A DNA stretch of 64,000 nucleotides from Cryptomeria japonica. Its lineage: Eukaryota; Streptophyta; Pinopsida; Cupressales; Cupressaceae. Numbering within the stretch: position 1 is the stretch's first letter; every line of letters begins with the position of its first letter. The stretch lies in NCBI RefSeq assembly GCF_030272615.1, contig NC_081414.1, positions 233,602,733 to 233,666,732 of the forward strand, read 5' to 3'. Shown here piece after piece: positions 1 through 12,689 of the stretch. A model generated the notes under the pieces. That model saw nothing but the letters and a program-made list of their open reading frames with translations. It made no database searches and was not told the origin of the DNA. Position numbers and translations under genes: made by a program.

Positions 1-106
1 AACCTCCACAGCCTTGGTGCTTTGTCTAGTCCTCCTCGTGGAGCAAGGGATATCCTTGGAGCTAGAGACCCAAACATCCATCTTCAAATCCACAAAGCTC
101 CTTTAA

Positions 107-1400
107 TTGTGCATTTTCTCCAATCTAGCCACCATAGCCGACATATTGGTAGAAGACACTCTCAGCATAGACGCACTATTTTCCATGATCTTCTTGAGGG
201 CAATCTCAATTTTCTGCATCTTCAAGTTGATCTCCCCAAACCTTTCATCATATATGTACTTAAAAAGCTCTATAGCTTCACCATTTTTCTGAAGGCAGTC
301 CAACATCATTCTTTTTTCATCTTATTTCCACAGGGAACACTCTTTGCTTTCAGAAAAACTTCCTTTCCTTTGTTCCTTAGTCCTCACTTGGCCCTCTTTC
401 TCCACGATCCCTTCAATCCTTTCCAATTTAGCTAAGGAAGTTCTTTGCTTAATGCACAAGGTCTCAATTTCATGAAACACCCATAGTTGGAAACGGTATA
501 GATCAACCGAGGCACTTCTAATAGTTCCCAAGATATCGAACATCATTTCTAGTTTGTCTTGTAAGTCCTGGGAATCCAAGTCCATTGGTTTTGATTCCTA
601 GTTTGCAGAAACTTTAGGATGTTGCTTATCCCTAGAATCAGAATTAGATAAAATAATTCTCTTACCCTTCCCCTTGTGCTTCACCTTTCTAGTAGAGGTT
701 TCCTCCTTCAATGAGATATCATTGTTAATCTTGGGGATTCTAACCCTCTTCTTAGGGGAGTTAGAGGTGGCAGCCTTGTCATTAGACTCAGAATCATCTG
801 AACCATCACTACGGATATACTGCTCCTCTTTATCATCTAGAATAGCCTTAAACTTGTTAACCCCTAGCTTCCAAATGCTCATAAATTAAAAGGATTAACC
901 ATTGATGAGACAAAGGGCTCGACTTAGGGTTCTTAATGTGGTCAGTCGGACAGTCATTAAGCAAAGAAACCAACTAAAAGGGAAAGGAAACCTTATTCCC
1001 ATATCTAAAATGATTCAGTAACACAAAAAGGTAGCTATAAACTTTAGTAAATCTCCCATCAATAGTAACAAATTCCATTATCACTTTCAACATTTTATGC
1101 CAGAATCTTTTTACTTGGTTGGGAATGAAGTAAGTCCTATCATTCTTGACAAGCCTCTCCTTTTCATCTTTGTTCTTGGGAAAGGTCTTCACCGCATTGT
1201 TAGATAATTTTCTATCCCTGAAGAATTTGACCCCTTCTGTCGATAGCCCTGTCACCTCCGCAATCAGCTTCTCATCCAAATTCATCCTCTACCCAAACAG
1301 GGTGACTCTCTTCTTATTCCATCCCTTGATGAAGAGTTTGGAAACCTAGTCCTTTTTCCCATGTAGCTTCTCCATATAACCAGTTATCCCCCCTTTCTGT
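107..1400 (-). pseudogene. Degenerate LINE ORF1-like protein, copy 1
   Basis: Three minus-strand frames follow one another: 974-1285, 598-882 and 322-585, with a tail at 103-309. The first has an N-terminal domain with the words IAEVTGLSTEGVKFFRDRK and TIDGRFTKVYSYLFVLLNHFR. The second is acidic then basic (GSDDSESNDK, PKKRVRIPK, KHKGKGKR). The last parts are helical and coiled-coil-like. The same order and the same key words (TGLRREG..FYRDRK; TLDGRFTKVYGYHFILLNHFR) occur in the copy at 49.3-50.9 kb. That copy sits in an element with LINE-like ends, so I infer a LINE ORF1 nucleic-acid-binding protein. No RNA-recognition fold or CCHC knuckle is visible. Stops and frameshifts separate the pieces. 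Its 5' end abuts the 3' end of the LINE at 1.66-6.3 kb, on the same strand. Confidence 0.55.
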
Positions 1401-1661
1401 AATCTTCTCCAAACTTTTTGATCCTTCTTCCAACCTTCACAACTAGTCGGCTCATTCCTGTTAATATTGTCCCCATGGTTTTAGCAATTTTAGCCACACC
1501 TCCTTTGCCAGATAAAATATCAACTCTGCAAAAAACAACAAAGAGTAGCAGAGTTGACATGGAGAAAGCACTTAATCGCCCAGAAAGCGTGTGGGGTAGT
1601 CCACCTCATGCAATCTAGAAACTTCCCGCCAGCTCGACCATCATTAATGATACAGCTCAAT

Positions 1662-2379
1662 CTAAAGGCAATCATGAGATAACAAGGGAGCAACCTTTCC
1701 ATTTATATGATCAAAAAATAATTTATCCTTAACCTCTAAGGACATATTGCTTTCACCTTGCCACATAAAAGGGCCTGATAACTTAACTCCTAAGTTAGCA
1801 AAAGTGTCGGCAACCTTGTTTGCTCCCTATATGTATGCACTATAACACACCTATCAAAGCCTTGAATAATCTTAAGGGCTCTAATAATAATATTTTTAAT
1901 TTTACAAGAAGGCTTAGCCAAACCTTTTAGGCAATTGATAATGTTTAAGGAATCCCCTTCTATCCAAACTTTTTAAATTGCAATTTCTCAATGATAACAA
2001 GACTTTCCATAGCAGACATAGCTTCATTTATATGATTGGTCTGGGAGCCCAAGGGCAGGGCCACCGCAACCACACAAAACCCTCTAGAATCTCTAACCAC
2101 CCCCCCCTCCAGTAGATCCAGGGCTCCCCTTAGCTGCCCCATTGAAGTTAACTTTCACCCATCCCTTCGAGGTGTAATTCCAAAGAACATCATCTCTAGA
2201 TTTCTTAGGTTTGATTTTGCTAATATCATCCTATAACCCCCACTCCACAGAGATCATCTTATCCTCCTCATATATAGAAGTGGAGGGAAGGTGGTTAATG
2301 CGGGCATTGCAAATTAACTTCATTTTTTCTTTAATTTCTCTACACACTTTGTCAAAAACAATCTCAGCTGAACAAAAAG
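1662..2379 (-). pseudogene. LINE ORF2 fragment: C-terminal RNase H domain
   Basis: After the LTR duplication the frame resumes with FCSAEIVFDKVCREIKEKMK, then VKVNFNGAAKGSPG and GGGVVRDSRGFCVVAVALPL, NEAMSAMESL, a frameshift near 1972, WIEGDSLNIINCLKG, another frameshift near 1830, and ANKVADTFANLGVK before the stop at 1662. These are the four acidic-residue blocks of the plant LINE RNase H (RVT_3) family. The first catalytic Asp appears as Asn (FNGA, where the family has DGA). A stop also lies near 2230. Confidence 0.85.
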
Positions 2380-3807
2380 TGTATGTAGGAAATGAGGGTG
2401 ACGAAAGCATAAAAGTCAGATTCAAAAGACCCACACACCAATGAGAACCTTGGTGTAAGTATAGGAACTATTTGAAATAATTCAACTTCCCAAGGGGTGT
2501 CCCATTGTTCTCTATCTCATAGGATCCCTAAAGTCAATGTTTTGCTCTTAGATCATTGAGCAAAGTGACTTAGGAATGACAACTCAAAGAATGAGTGATG
2601 TTTGATTTATATGCATGAATCCATTCTAAGACATGCATGATATTGTAACTATGATGATTAAGCTAGTATGAAGATGATGATATGATAAAGGATTAGCAAA
2701 TTTATCCTAACATTCAATATACTAGTCTAGTATGGATACTCTATGATATAAAAATGCTTCTAAATGCTATTATGATGATTTAACAAAGAGAGGCTAAAAA
2801 TGCTTAGTAATTAGACTATAATGTAGATGCATGAAAGATTATTTATTGTGAAAATGAATAATGAGAGCTCTATTTATAGAGAAAATAGGGAAATGGATGG
2901 TCAAGATTGGATAATCTTTACAAGGGCCAGGATTGAAAGTTAATCAATCCATGTTTACAATTCTCACCAATGAAATGGTGACAATTGTCAACAAGAGGTT
3001 CCTTGAGAGGAGATGTAAGAAGTATTAAATGATTGAGAAGACATGAAGGTTACCCTAGGAGGTAAGGGTTAAGGTTAGATTAGGATCACCCATTGGATAA
3101 AGCTTTTACCCAAGGGGTAAACTCTTATGCAAGGGTTAAAGGGATAACCAAGGTTAAAGCCATGAATGCTTGTGAGACCCTTGGGTTAGATGAGGGTTAA
3201 GTTAGAGAGAAAGTCTATAACCATGCAAGAAGGTTGAGTTAACCTTTAACGGTTAGGAAGACTTTGAGGGTTAACTTGTTGTAGACATAAAGCCTTTAAT
3301 GCATTTCAAGGACTTTGGAGGCTTTGAGAAGTGACTTCTCTTTTCTTAGGAATGTGACAATAATTAGGAGATGAGTTAGGCTAATTGGAATGGATTAGAA
3401 GAATCTAGAAGGGGCCTAGGGGGTTTAAAAGGCAAGTGGGAGATGTAGGAAAATGCAAGTGGAGGGAAAAGGATTTTAATTAAAATAAAATTACTTTATT
3501 TCAACAAAATAGATGCAACTTGCATAAATACAAGTGGGGGATTTAAATGAATAAATTAGATTTATTTTTTTGCAAGGATCAATTTAATTAAAAAGGGAGA
3601 GAGGGGAATTAATTAAATAAAGTAATTTATTTAATTAAAGTCTAGAAAAGGTCTAGGTGAACTTAATTAAATAAATTGAGTAACTCATTTAATCAAATAG
3701 ATGAATGTGAAGAAATTAATTAAATAGAATTTAATTAATAAGGGGAATGGGGTTAAAATGAATATTAAATATTCATTTAGGAAAGTGGTCAGATTTGTAT
3801 GTCTACA
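2380..3807. mobile_element. Solo LTR 1 (1,428 bp) inside the LINE
   Basis: The segment starts with TGTATGTAGG and ends with ATGTCTACA, so it has TG...CA ends. It is flanked by AAAAG at 2375-2379 and 3808-3812. Deleting it with one duplication copy joins two LINE pieces in phase (IFRDSF to FCSAEIVFD). There is no internal coding region, so it is a solo LTR left by recombination between two LTRs. The interior is poor in genes: G-rich repeats of the type AAGGGTTAAGG around 3050-3280 and AT-rich AATTAAATAAA runs at 3480-3760. The family (Gypsy or Copia) is not determined. Confidence 0.85.
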
Positions 3808-3812
3808 AAAAG

Positions 3813-4265
3813 AATCCCTAAAGATTTTGTTGTTTCTTTCCTTCCAAGTATGCCATGAGACATAGGGACACAACAAGGACCAAAGAATTTTGATAAAAGA
3901 ATTGGAAGAGGGACACTTCCATTGAACAAAGAAATCTTCCACCTTATCCGAAAACACCCAAGTATCTTCCATTTCTTCAAGACCAAACTCCAAATGTCAA
4001 CTATGAAGGGGTAGTGAAGCACAAGGTGAGAGACAAATTCTTCGGTATTGAGACATAAATGACATCTATTAGGGATCAAGAATCCTCTCTTACTTAAGTT
4101 GTCAGTAGTAAGGATTTTATTTTGGAGTGGAAGCCAAAATAAAATATTAACTTTCTAGGGGTGAGGTTTTTAACCCAAGCCTTGGCCCAAACAGGAGGAT
4201 GGGACAGGGGAGAAACCAATCTATTAATAGTTGAAGCCACAAAGAAAGATCTATCTTGGGTTAAC
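3813..4265 (-). pseudogene. LINE ORF2 fragment: RT zinc-binding domain
   Basis: The frame begins LTQDRSFFVAS directly after the solo-LTR duplication, continuing the WR of the upstream fragment. It then shows WAKAWVKNLTPRKLIFYFGF, a stop or frameshift, NRCHLCLNTEEFVSHLVLHY (Cys-x2-Cys and a His pair, the zf-RVT signature), DIWSLVLKKWKILG and WHTWKERNNKIFRDSF. This is the usual zf-RVT segment between RT and RNase H in plant LINEs. It ends at the target duplication of the second solo LTR (3808-3812). The frame is broken twice. Confidence 0.85.
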
Positions 4266-5482
4266 TGCATTAGACATTTCAAATAATTGGACAACTGAAA
4301 GGGGAGGTGAATCAGTTGTCTCAGATTACTAGAACATTTAGCAATTAAAACTTTAATACCAGAACCCAAAAAATTAATACCAAAATGCTTAAACCAAATA
4401 CCAGAATAGTAGTTAAACCAATTAAGCATAAACAATAATCAGAAAATAAATACCATCCACGTGACACCAAGATTTATACGTGGAAAACCTGGTAAAGAGA
4501 AAAACTATGGTGGGAAGCCTACCCATAGTCAAATTATACTTTTGCAGTATGTATGTGAATTACAATTGAGGGGCCTACACTTGCAGGAAGGCCAACAACC
4601 TAGAGAAAACTACTCATTAGAAAAGGAGTCTCGTTGACTACATAGAAATCTAGACTATAATCCAGAGAAGTGATTGAACTGCAAAGATAACATCTCCTAT
4701 GCCTGAGTACAGTTTCAGTTAAGCTCAATACCAGAGGACTAAATTCTCTTACATAAACCCAATTTGATCTCCAATGATTGACCAAATCCTCTACCTGAAT
4801 GATATTACATTATTTGCACATTATATACCTTGACCATAACCATGACGATCTAGAATGAGATTTTACATCATCTATATACAAACCCTCGACCATAAACCAT
4901 CAGGTCAGCCACCAGACAATAAACCTATTACATAATTACAAAACATGTTGGCCTTAGACCAAACAAACAATATCCAACTCATAAGACATCCCGAAATCAC
5001 ATCGAGAGGTCTAATCCACATGTTACATTAAGTCGGTCCATAACCTAGATCAACCGGGACCCAATATAGGTCCATATGCTAAAGCACTGATATCCATCAA
5101 CCAAGTCTTGCACATGATCACCATTAGTGTCTTGAAACTACACCAGAAGCTGCATCAACACCACTTATGCATATCATCAAAGATCTTCATCAAAAGCTCT
5201 ACTGGTGAAACCCTCGCCGGAATCACATGCCAAGCTTCCAAGCAAATAGGATAGAATCATATCAGCAAACCAAAACCAACTTATTGAATATGAACATGAG
5301 TATCATGAACAAACCAATTCCATAACCAAACCATACTAGATCATGTCGGATCCAAACCAACTAGAAACTACTCAACCTACTAGGACCAGAAGGGTGTCGG
5401 TAAAGCATCCAAAACAACTAGTGTGGACATCAATGACAAAATATCAATGCAACACATAATCAATTCCTCCAAATGGCCAACA
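4266..5482. mobile_element. Solo LTR 2 (1,217 bp) inside the LINE
   Basis: The segment starts TGCATTAGAC and ends ATGGCCAACA (TG...CA), flanked by TTAAC at 4261-4265 and 5483-5487. Removing it joins EYCFIWR to LTQDRSFF of the LINE in one frame. There is no coding capacity. The sequence differs from solo LTR 1, so two independent retrotransposons hit the same LINE and each later collapsed to one LTR. The presumed LTR orientation is minus, beginning TGTTGGCC; this is inferred and not decisive. Confidence 0.85.
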
Positions 5483-5487
5483 TTAAC

Positions 5488-6282
5488 CTCCAAATAAAAC
5501 AATATTCAATCAAAGGATTAACAAACAAGGACATCATAGCTTGGTGAATTGGAGAAAAGACAACATTGATTTCCTCTAGATTAACCCAAGAATGATTCTG
5601 CTAGTAGTTAGAGACAAAAGAGCCAAATCTAGCTTTTGACAAAGGGAAATAGATCAGGGCGCAAACAGAGGGGTTCATAAAAAATCCAATCATCTTCCCA
5701 AAATCTAATACAAGAACCCTTACCTAAAACCCAACCAACCCCAACTTCAACCACCCTTTTAGCCTTGATAATGCTATTCCAGATGAAGGACCCATGTGGA
5801 ATATCAAAGGAATGAAACAAAGAAACAATATTAGGAATACCATTAAGATATTTGTTGAACCAAACCAAATTCCAATCCTTTCTATCACCATAAGACCTCC
5901 AAACATGTTTAGCAAGCAAAGCATTATTAAAGTCTTTAATTGCCCTTAATCCAAGACCCTCGAAAGCTTTAGGTAAACAAACCTTCTCCCAGACAACCAA
6001 AGGCATCCTTTTCCTATCTTCAACTCCAGACCATAAGAATCTTTTATGAATTTTCTCAATAGCATCAGCATATTTGGAGGGGATCATAAAAAGACTCAAA
6101 GCATAAACAAGAAGATTTTGAAGTGAAGATTTTAGCAATTGCAATTTCCCAGCTTGGCTAAGCAAGGCACCTTTCCATCCTGCCAACTTCTTATTGAACC
6201 TTTCCACAATGGAGCTCCAAAAGGAATCAGGGGGGGATAATCCCAGCGGGAGACCTAAGTAAATTGATGGAAAGAACTCCAC
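5488..6282 (-). pseudogene. LINE ORF2 fragment: RT thumb/linker to start of zinc-binding domain
   Basis: An open stretch of 217 codons (6282-5629) carries words typical of the region after the plant LINE RT core: YLGLPLG near the start, then LAGWKGALLSQAGKLQLL, KIHKRFLWSG, KVCLPKAFEGLGLR and VGWVLGKGSCIRFWEDDW. After the stop at 5629 the homology continues in a neighbouring frame to 5488 (words HSWVNLEEINVVFSPIHQ and EYCFIW), with one further stop. At 5487 it meets the target duplication of the solo LTR, and the same frame resumes at 4265. The role in a live element is target-primed reverse transcription; this copy cannot make the enzyme. Confidence 0.85.
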
Positions 6283-6315
6283 TGAACATCCAATGATGTC
6301 AACAATTTTTCTCTA

Positions 6316-6334
6316 CCTTCGAGGGGGAGTATTG
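6316..6334 (+). other. Copia-like polypurine tract remnant
   Basis: A G-rich stretch with GAGGGGGAGTATTGAT resembles the polypurine tract plus 3'-LTR start of plant Copia elements. It sits exactly where the LINE ends and the dispersed repeat starts. No Copia coding sequence is adjacent, so this is a scrap. Confidence 0.3.
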
Positions 6335-7985
6335 ATAAAAAAGACTGAAGTATAATGTTAATATTCTAGTTGTAACAAATGTAAGAGAAAGTTGACAATA
6401 TGATAGACTACTTAAAAGTAGTGACACAAAACTAAACACCAATTCATTCTCAAATGAATAATTTTATTGACATCATATCTAAAATGGAAGAACCCATTAT
6501 TAAAAGGATTATAGATTACATCAATATTGGAAGTCTTAAATCTTTTGAAAGATAATTTTTTCTTCACAAATACATAATTATTTTAAATAGATGTATCTTA
6601 GGAAATATTTATTAATTTCATTAATTCTCTACCTCATATATCCAAAAGAAGAAAATAGCCTCACATTCTACAAACTTAATAGTTCTCTCATAATGTTCTA
6701 TGGAATACTATGAGAATTTTCCAAGATCTAGGGTCCAATTGATAGCACAAACAAGAGAGAACAAAATATGTGACAAGAATAAATTGTATTCCTATCAAGA
6801 TGCAAAATATCAAACTAACTAAGTTGTTGATTGGATTTGATTACTTACAATGTAAATGAGTTTTCTTATAAAGTCACGACAATGAGAGAACACAATCATG
6901 ACATGTGGCCCAACGACTTACAAGGGTAGGTAGAAGAACTAATAAAATATTCCACAAGAGGTGGATCACCCGTCAAATGTGAAATGTAACAACACGATAA
7001 GACCACAAAAGGTGGAATTTCTCCTACAAGCAACTTCTCTAGATGCACACTTCCCTAAGTGTCTCATATACAAACTACTGTGAGATGCATTATCCTAAGT
7101 CAACTTAAGTAAAGTGTAATTTTGAGAAATAAATTACACCAACAAATACTACTTCCCTCATGGTAGAATACTTTGAATCTTAAAATTATTTAACAAATTC
7201 AGCTTTCGACATTGACAATGAGATTTAACGAAACACAAACTGCATGGTCTGATATTTGGAGAGATGTAGTCACTTATGACATCTAGCCTAAGGGAGAAAT
7301 AATTCTAAGAAAGAAGGCATGGACAATGTAATGAATATGTAGTGATTTCAAAACATCTATTCAAACACAAGTTCTATACAATTGAATCTATAATAATACA
7401 CACGAATTACAGTATACTATGGAAATCTAATGCTTTTATTGAAATATTGTTCAATTCCTATTAAATAATAAGTACTCAAATACCTTGACAACAACTCACA
7501 AGAGTCTAGTCAAAATTTGCTAATTTTAGCAGCATACCGGACTAACTACAAAGGCATGTTATTGAGTGCTTAAAAAAGTAGGACATTACTGAAGCCTCTT
7601 TATGAGATGGTAGGATATGTGCTGGAAGATGAGACATCAAGATAAAGATATATGAATTATCAAGTATGGTGAATAGCAGGTCTTAGGTTTGACTCAAAGT
7701 GATGTATAAAAGGTTTAACTTGTATTTAAGTTTAGATCACCATGGTCAGACTAAGCTAAGATTTTGGACATCTGTATTGTGGCTCAAAGATATGTTAAAA
7801 ATTGAGCTATATGAAATCAAAGTTTTCTCTTACCAATATGACCAAGAGGGCTCATATCTCAATAATAGAACATTCTAGCGACAAATAAGAGACCTTAACT
7901 CATAATTGAAAAAGATTGAAATAGACATATTAAAAAAAAAAACTCCATAAAATCATTACATATATAATATTTTTATATATGAAAC
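6335..7985 (+). repeat. Dispersed repeat, left flank of the 19.5-kb block
   Basis: 6335-6650 matches 57427-57740 (shared words ACTTAAAAGTAGTGACACAA and AAAAGGATTAT). 7145-7985 matches 59015-59740 (shared words CAATAATAGAACATTCTAG, AGACATCAAG, ATAGACATATTAAA). A third partial copy lies at 53130-53500. The order is the same in both long copies but spacing differs. No reading frame is conserved. The family is unknown; it may be the body of an old LTR or non-autonomous element. The match stops near 7985, where the Helitron-containing block begins. Confidence 0.7.
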
Positions 7986-8005
7986 CCCTCACGATAGTAA
8001 TTAAG

Positions 8006-8425
8006 CTGATAGGCTTTTAGTGGGGGAATCCTGTCGTGAAAGTGCAAGACATTCCGGCGACCGTCGGAATGTTTGTCGTCGATGTTCTTCCCAGTGTGGT
8101 GACATGTGCGTTGGGTTTGCTTTTTCATCATGAGCTATCCACTTGGGCTGGCGTTGGTGCGTGCACTCATTTTTCGAAGCGATGTTGTCTTTAATGTTTT
8201 CATCCCCGACCGTGTGCACGAATGTCGACGTTGTTTATGGCTGCTTGGATCCCTAAAATATAATTTGTTTTGCTGTTGTCGTAAGTATTTCAGTCTGCAA
8301 ATTTTCTGGTAACGTTGGATTTAGTCATCGAGTCAGGTTTTCTTCTGGCTGTGATTTTTTTGTTGGTGTCGTTTCTGAGCTTCTCACCATGAATGGTTTT
8401 ATTCTGCAAGGTAAGTATTTATTTT
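8006..8425 (+). repeat. GC-richer module M, copy 1
   Basis: A stretch much richer in GC and CpG than its surroundings. It holds the hairpin at 8049-8072 and ends in CACCATGAATGG followed by CTGCAAG|GTAAGT, a perfect splice donor at 8411. The module recurs at 13290-13615 (same strand), 12690-12880 (inverted) and, as its 3' part only, at 25375-25530. It may be a captured gene fragment or an element terminus. The minus-strand frame through it (8001-8219) is matched at 13258-13500, but the differences do not look coding. Confidence 0.65.
8049..8072. other. Hairpin in module M (copy 1)
   Basis: Arms ACATTCCG (8049-8056) and CGGAATGT (8065-8072) with an 8-base loop. The equivalent in module copy 2 keeps ATTCCG (13332-13337) and CGGAAT (13346-13351) with a changed loop. 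The role is unknown; Helitron-type elements often carry terminal hairpins. Confidence 0.5.
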
Positions 8426-8848
8426 AAAGTTTTTTTCATTTGTAATGCATTGTTTTATAGTGTGCTTATGTTTTTCTGTGGTGTGTTTGCAGGGTTCTTA
8501 CTTTGTTTATGTTGTTTAACTATTTGTGGATGTCACTACTTTCAGTCTGCAAGGCACCTATTCACTTTTACAGGTATTAGGGTTTCTGAAGGTGTTTTCT
8601 CGCTCTCTCTCTGTTATTGCTCTTTCGTCATCAAGTTAAATATCTTTGCAGTTGGTAAGTGTTGTATGTTTAATGTTCTATGTTCTGTTTGAGAAAGATT
8701 TTACTCTGCAAGGTAAGTGTTTATTTTTACAGTTTATTTCGTTTGTAAAGATGTTTTTTTGAAGTGTGCTTATGTATTATTTTAGTGTCCTTGCAGGGTT
8801 ATTACTTTGTTGCTTTCACTCTTACAAGTATTAGTGTTCGTGAAGGTG

Positions 8849-8903
<55 letters not shown>

Positions 8904-9800
8904 ATTTTTCTTTCGTCATCAAGTTAAACATCTCTACAGTTGGAAAGTGTTGTATGTTTAATGTTCTATGGTTTCATATCCTCAGTTTTTAGCATTATTC
9001 TATTTGTGAACGGTTTTACTCCGCAATGTAAGTGTTTATTTTTATAGTTTATTCATATGTAAACATCTTTTTTATACTGTGCTTATGTGTTTGTTTCGTG
9101 TCCTTGCAGGGTTATTACATTGTTTGTGTTGTTTTAATTTTTGTGGACGTCAATACTTTCACTCTATAAGGGAAGTGTTCACTTTAAAAGGTATTAGGGT
9201 TTGCGGGTGTTTGCTATTTCTGTCTCGGTTATTGCTCTTTCTTGATCCAGTTAATAAGGTTTATAGTTGACAAGTGTTGTATGTTTAATGTTCTTTGGTT
9301 GAATATCCTCTGTTTTTGGCATTATTCTATTTCTCAATGCTTTTAGTCTGCAAGGTAAGTGTTTATTTTTATAGTTTGTTTTGTTTGTAAAGATTTTAGA
9401 CGTCAATACTTTCACTCTGCAAGGCAAATGTTCTTTGTTTGGCTTCTAATTTGTTCGTCTCTATCGCTTATTGTAGAGAAGTCTGGTTAGAATTTTTCCT
9501 CAGTGTGAATCCTTTCAGTTTGCAAGGCAAGTGTTCTTTGTTTGGTTTCTAATTTGTCAGTCTCTATTTTTTATTTGTGGGTCTTTCTTGGTTATTGCTC
9601 TTTTCTAATCCTGTTAATTTGCAGGGTTATTGCCGTTGTTTTATTCTTTCTGGTTGTGAATCCTTTTGATTTGCAAGGCAAGTAGAAACCTCTTAACTTC
9701 TTCTTTTATAAGTATGCTTCATTTATAGGTTTTCCTTGTTTAATGTTTTGATCGCTGTTGGTGGCAGGTTCTTAGTGGTAATACATTTTAGGGCTCTGTT
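8426..9800 (+). repeat. Plus-strand array of splice-site-rich units
   Basis: Diverged units of roughly 300 bp repeat the same landmarks: CTCTGCAAGGTAAGTGTTTA (donors at 8411, 8713, 9355, a degenerate one at 9028), CTTGCAGGGTTATTAC (acceptor-like), TACTTTCACTCTGCAAGG, AGGTATTAGGGTTT, and GTTGGTAAGTGTTGTATGTT. Short frames translate to LCLCCxxICGxHYFxSAR-like words in several units, but frames are not kept. (CT)n tracts lie within some units. I read it as a degenerate tandem array whose unit happens to contain consensus plant splice sites, possibly from amplified gene pieces. Confidence 0.65.
8851..8900. repeat. (CT)n microsatellite
   Basis: About 25 uninterrupted CT units within the splice-site array. 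A longer one occupies the same relative place in the array copy at 25711-25778. Confidence 0.95.
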
Positions 9801-9928
9801 TTCTTCAACAAGGTGCTTATCTATTTAAATTTAATCTGTGGAAGGTAAGATCCTTTCCAAAGCTACGCAACTAATCAAATGTAAAATTTGTACATTAATT
9901 AGTGTACATAAATATATGTTAGCTCTGA

Positions 9929-10206
9929 ACATGTATTTTATATTCTTACAAAAAATTATATCTATCAGTTTCTTAAAAAAGTTTGTAGATGTTATGATGC
10001 TCATAATTTGTCATTGTTTACAAAATTCCTATTATTTTGCTATTAAAATATTTTCTTAGTGCTAATACATGTATATTCTTACAAAAATTTATATCTGTCA
10101 GTTTCTTAAAAAGGTTTATAGATGTTACGATGCTCAGAATTTGTCATTGTTTACAAAATTCCTATTATTTTGCTATGAAAATATTTTCTTAGTGCTAATA
10201 CATGTA
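9929..10206 (+). repeat. Tandem ~135-bp duplication
   Basis: Two head-to-tail units (from 9929 and 10067) share TATATCTRTCAGTTTCTTAA, ATTTGTCATTGTTTACAAAA and TTTTCTTAGTGCTAATACAT. A third start is at 10200, where the TA-rich modules begin. Non-coding. Confidence 0.85.
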
Positions 10207-11465
<1,259 letters not shown>

Positions 11466-12689
11466 ATGTCCAAACAACACTAATCACATGAATAATGCTG
11501 CAAATTAACAACAATACAATAGAAAGATTAGTAACCCTCCAAATGAGCAGTAACAACATAGAATGAGTAAACAACAATGGCATCAATAACCCTGCAAATT
11601 AACTTCCCTATTCAGGTCTGTAGTAGAATTGACCTGATAGATTAGTTATTTGTTCTAACAAGAGTCAGCCTAGAATTCACGTCAATTGACAAATCAATTG
11701 TCAACAACACAAACAATGTAATAACCCTGCAAGGACACGAAAGAAATACATAAGCATAGTATAAAAAGAAATTATAAACCAAATAAACTATAAAATAAAC
11801 ACTTACCTTGCAGAGTAAAACCGTTCACAAACAAAATAAACTGTAAAATAAACACTTACCTTGCAGAGTAAAACCGTTCACAAACAGAATAATGTAAAAA
11901 ACCAAAGATATTAAAACACAGAACATTAAGCATACAACACTTTCCAAGTGCAAATATGTTTAACTTGATGACGAAAGAGGAATAACAGTGAGAGAGAGAG
12001 GAAACACCTTCACAAACCCTAATACCTGTAAAAGTGAACATCTGCCTTGCAGTGTGAAAATAGTGACGGCTAGAAACACTTACCTTAAATCCGTTCAGAA
12101 ACAGAATAACACCAAAAACTAAGTATATTAAACCATTGAACATTAAACATACAACACTTACCAACTGTAAAGATTATTATTTGGATGACGAAACATGAAC
12201 ACTTGCCTTGTAGAGTGAGACTACTGATGGGTAGAAACAGTCACCCACAAATAGTGAAGCAACACAAAGAAGTATTGACTCTCACAAAGAGTGAAACAAC
12301 ACTAAAAAACTAATATCCTTGTAAGGACAAAACGACAAAACATAAGCATAGTATAAGAAAAATATTTACAAACCAAACAAACAGTAAAAATAAACACTAT
12401 CCTTGCAGACTAAAAGCATTCACAAACAAAATAACGCTGAAAACAAAGGATATTAAAATAGAGAACACTAAGCATACAATAGTTACCAACTGTAAATATT
12501 TTTTATCGGTTGACGAAAGAGGAACACTTGCCTTGCAGATTGAAAGTACTGATGGCGACAAATAGAGAAACAACACAAACAAAGTAACAACCCTGTGAGA
12601 ACACGATGAAAAAACATAAGCACAGTATAAAAAAAAAGCTTTGCAAATTGAAAAATCTATAAAATAAACACTTACCTTGCAGACTAAAA
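11466..12689 (-). repeat. Minus-strand array of the same splice-site-rich units
   Basis: Reverse complements of the 8.4-9.8 kb unit: ACTTACCTTGCAGAGT (minus-strand donors near 11806, 11859 and 12675; degenerate at 12083), CAACACTTACCAACTG and CTAATACCTGTAAAAGTGAA. At 11786-11884 a ~53-bp piece is duplicated head to tail with almost no change, which points to recent local expansion. Minus-strand frames (11856-12164, 12397-12693) give hydrophobic words such as VVTLFVLFLYLSPSVLSICK, but no frame runs through the units. Confidence 0.65.

Larger units (their letters stand above)
1662..6290 (-). mobile_element. Plant LINE (non-LTR retrotransposon), 5'-truncated, split by two solo LTRs
   Basis: Read on the minus strand, the window shows in order the C-terminal part of a LINE reverse transcriptase (from 6282), the RT-type zinc-binding domain (4265-3813) and an RNase H domain (2379-1662). 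This is the usual plant L1-like ORF2 order. The two gaps are solo LTRs at 4266-5482 and 2380-3807. The N-terminal endonuclease and the RT catalytic core are absent; above 6290 the sequence changes to unrelated repeat DNA. Several stops and frameshifts show an old, dead copy. The stop codon after the RNase H is at 1662-1664. Confidence 0.85.

Noticed and set aside
2231-2434. Minus-strand frame starting MGLLNLTFMLSS as a LINE segment; also an 8-bp AATCTGAC match as target duplication
   Set aside because: The TG...CA ends and the AAAAG duplication at 2375/3808 give a cleaner join (IFRDSF to FCSAEI) and place the first part of this frame inside the LTR.
8707-9360. The splice-site array as a real multi-exon gene
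   Set aside because: Units do not keep a reading frame, stops occur between units, and the inverted copies would require two opposite genes with the same exons.
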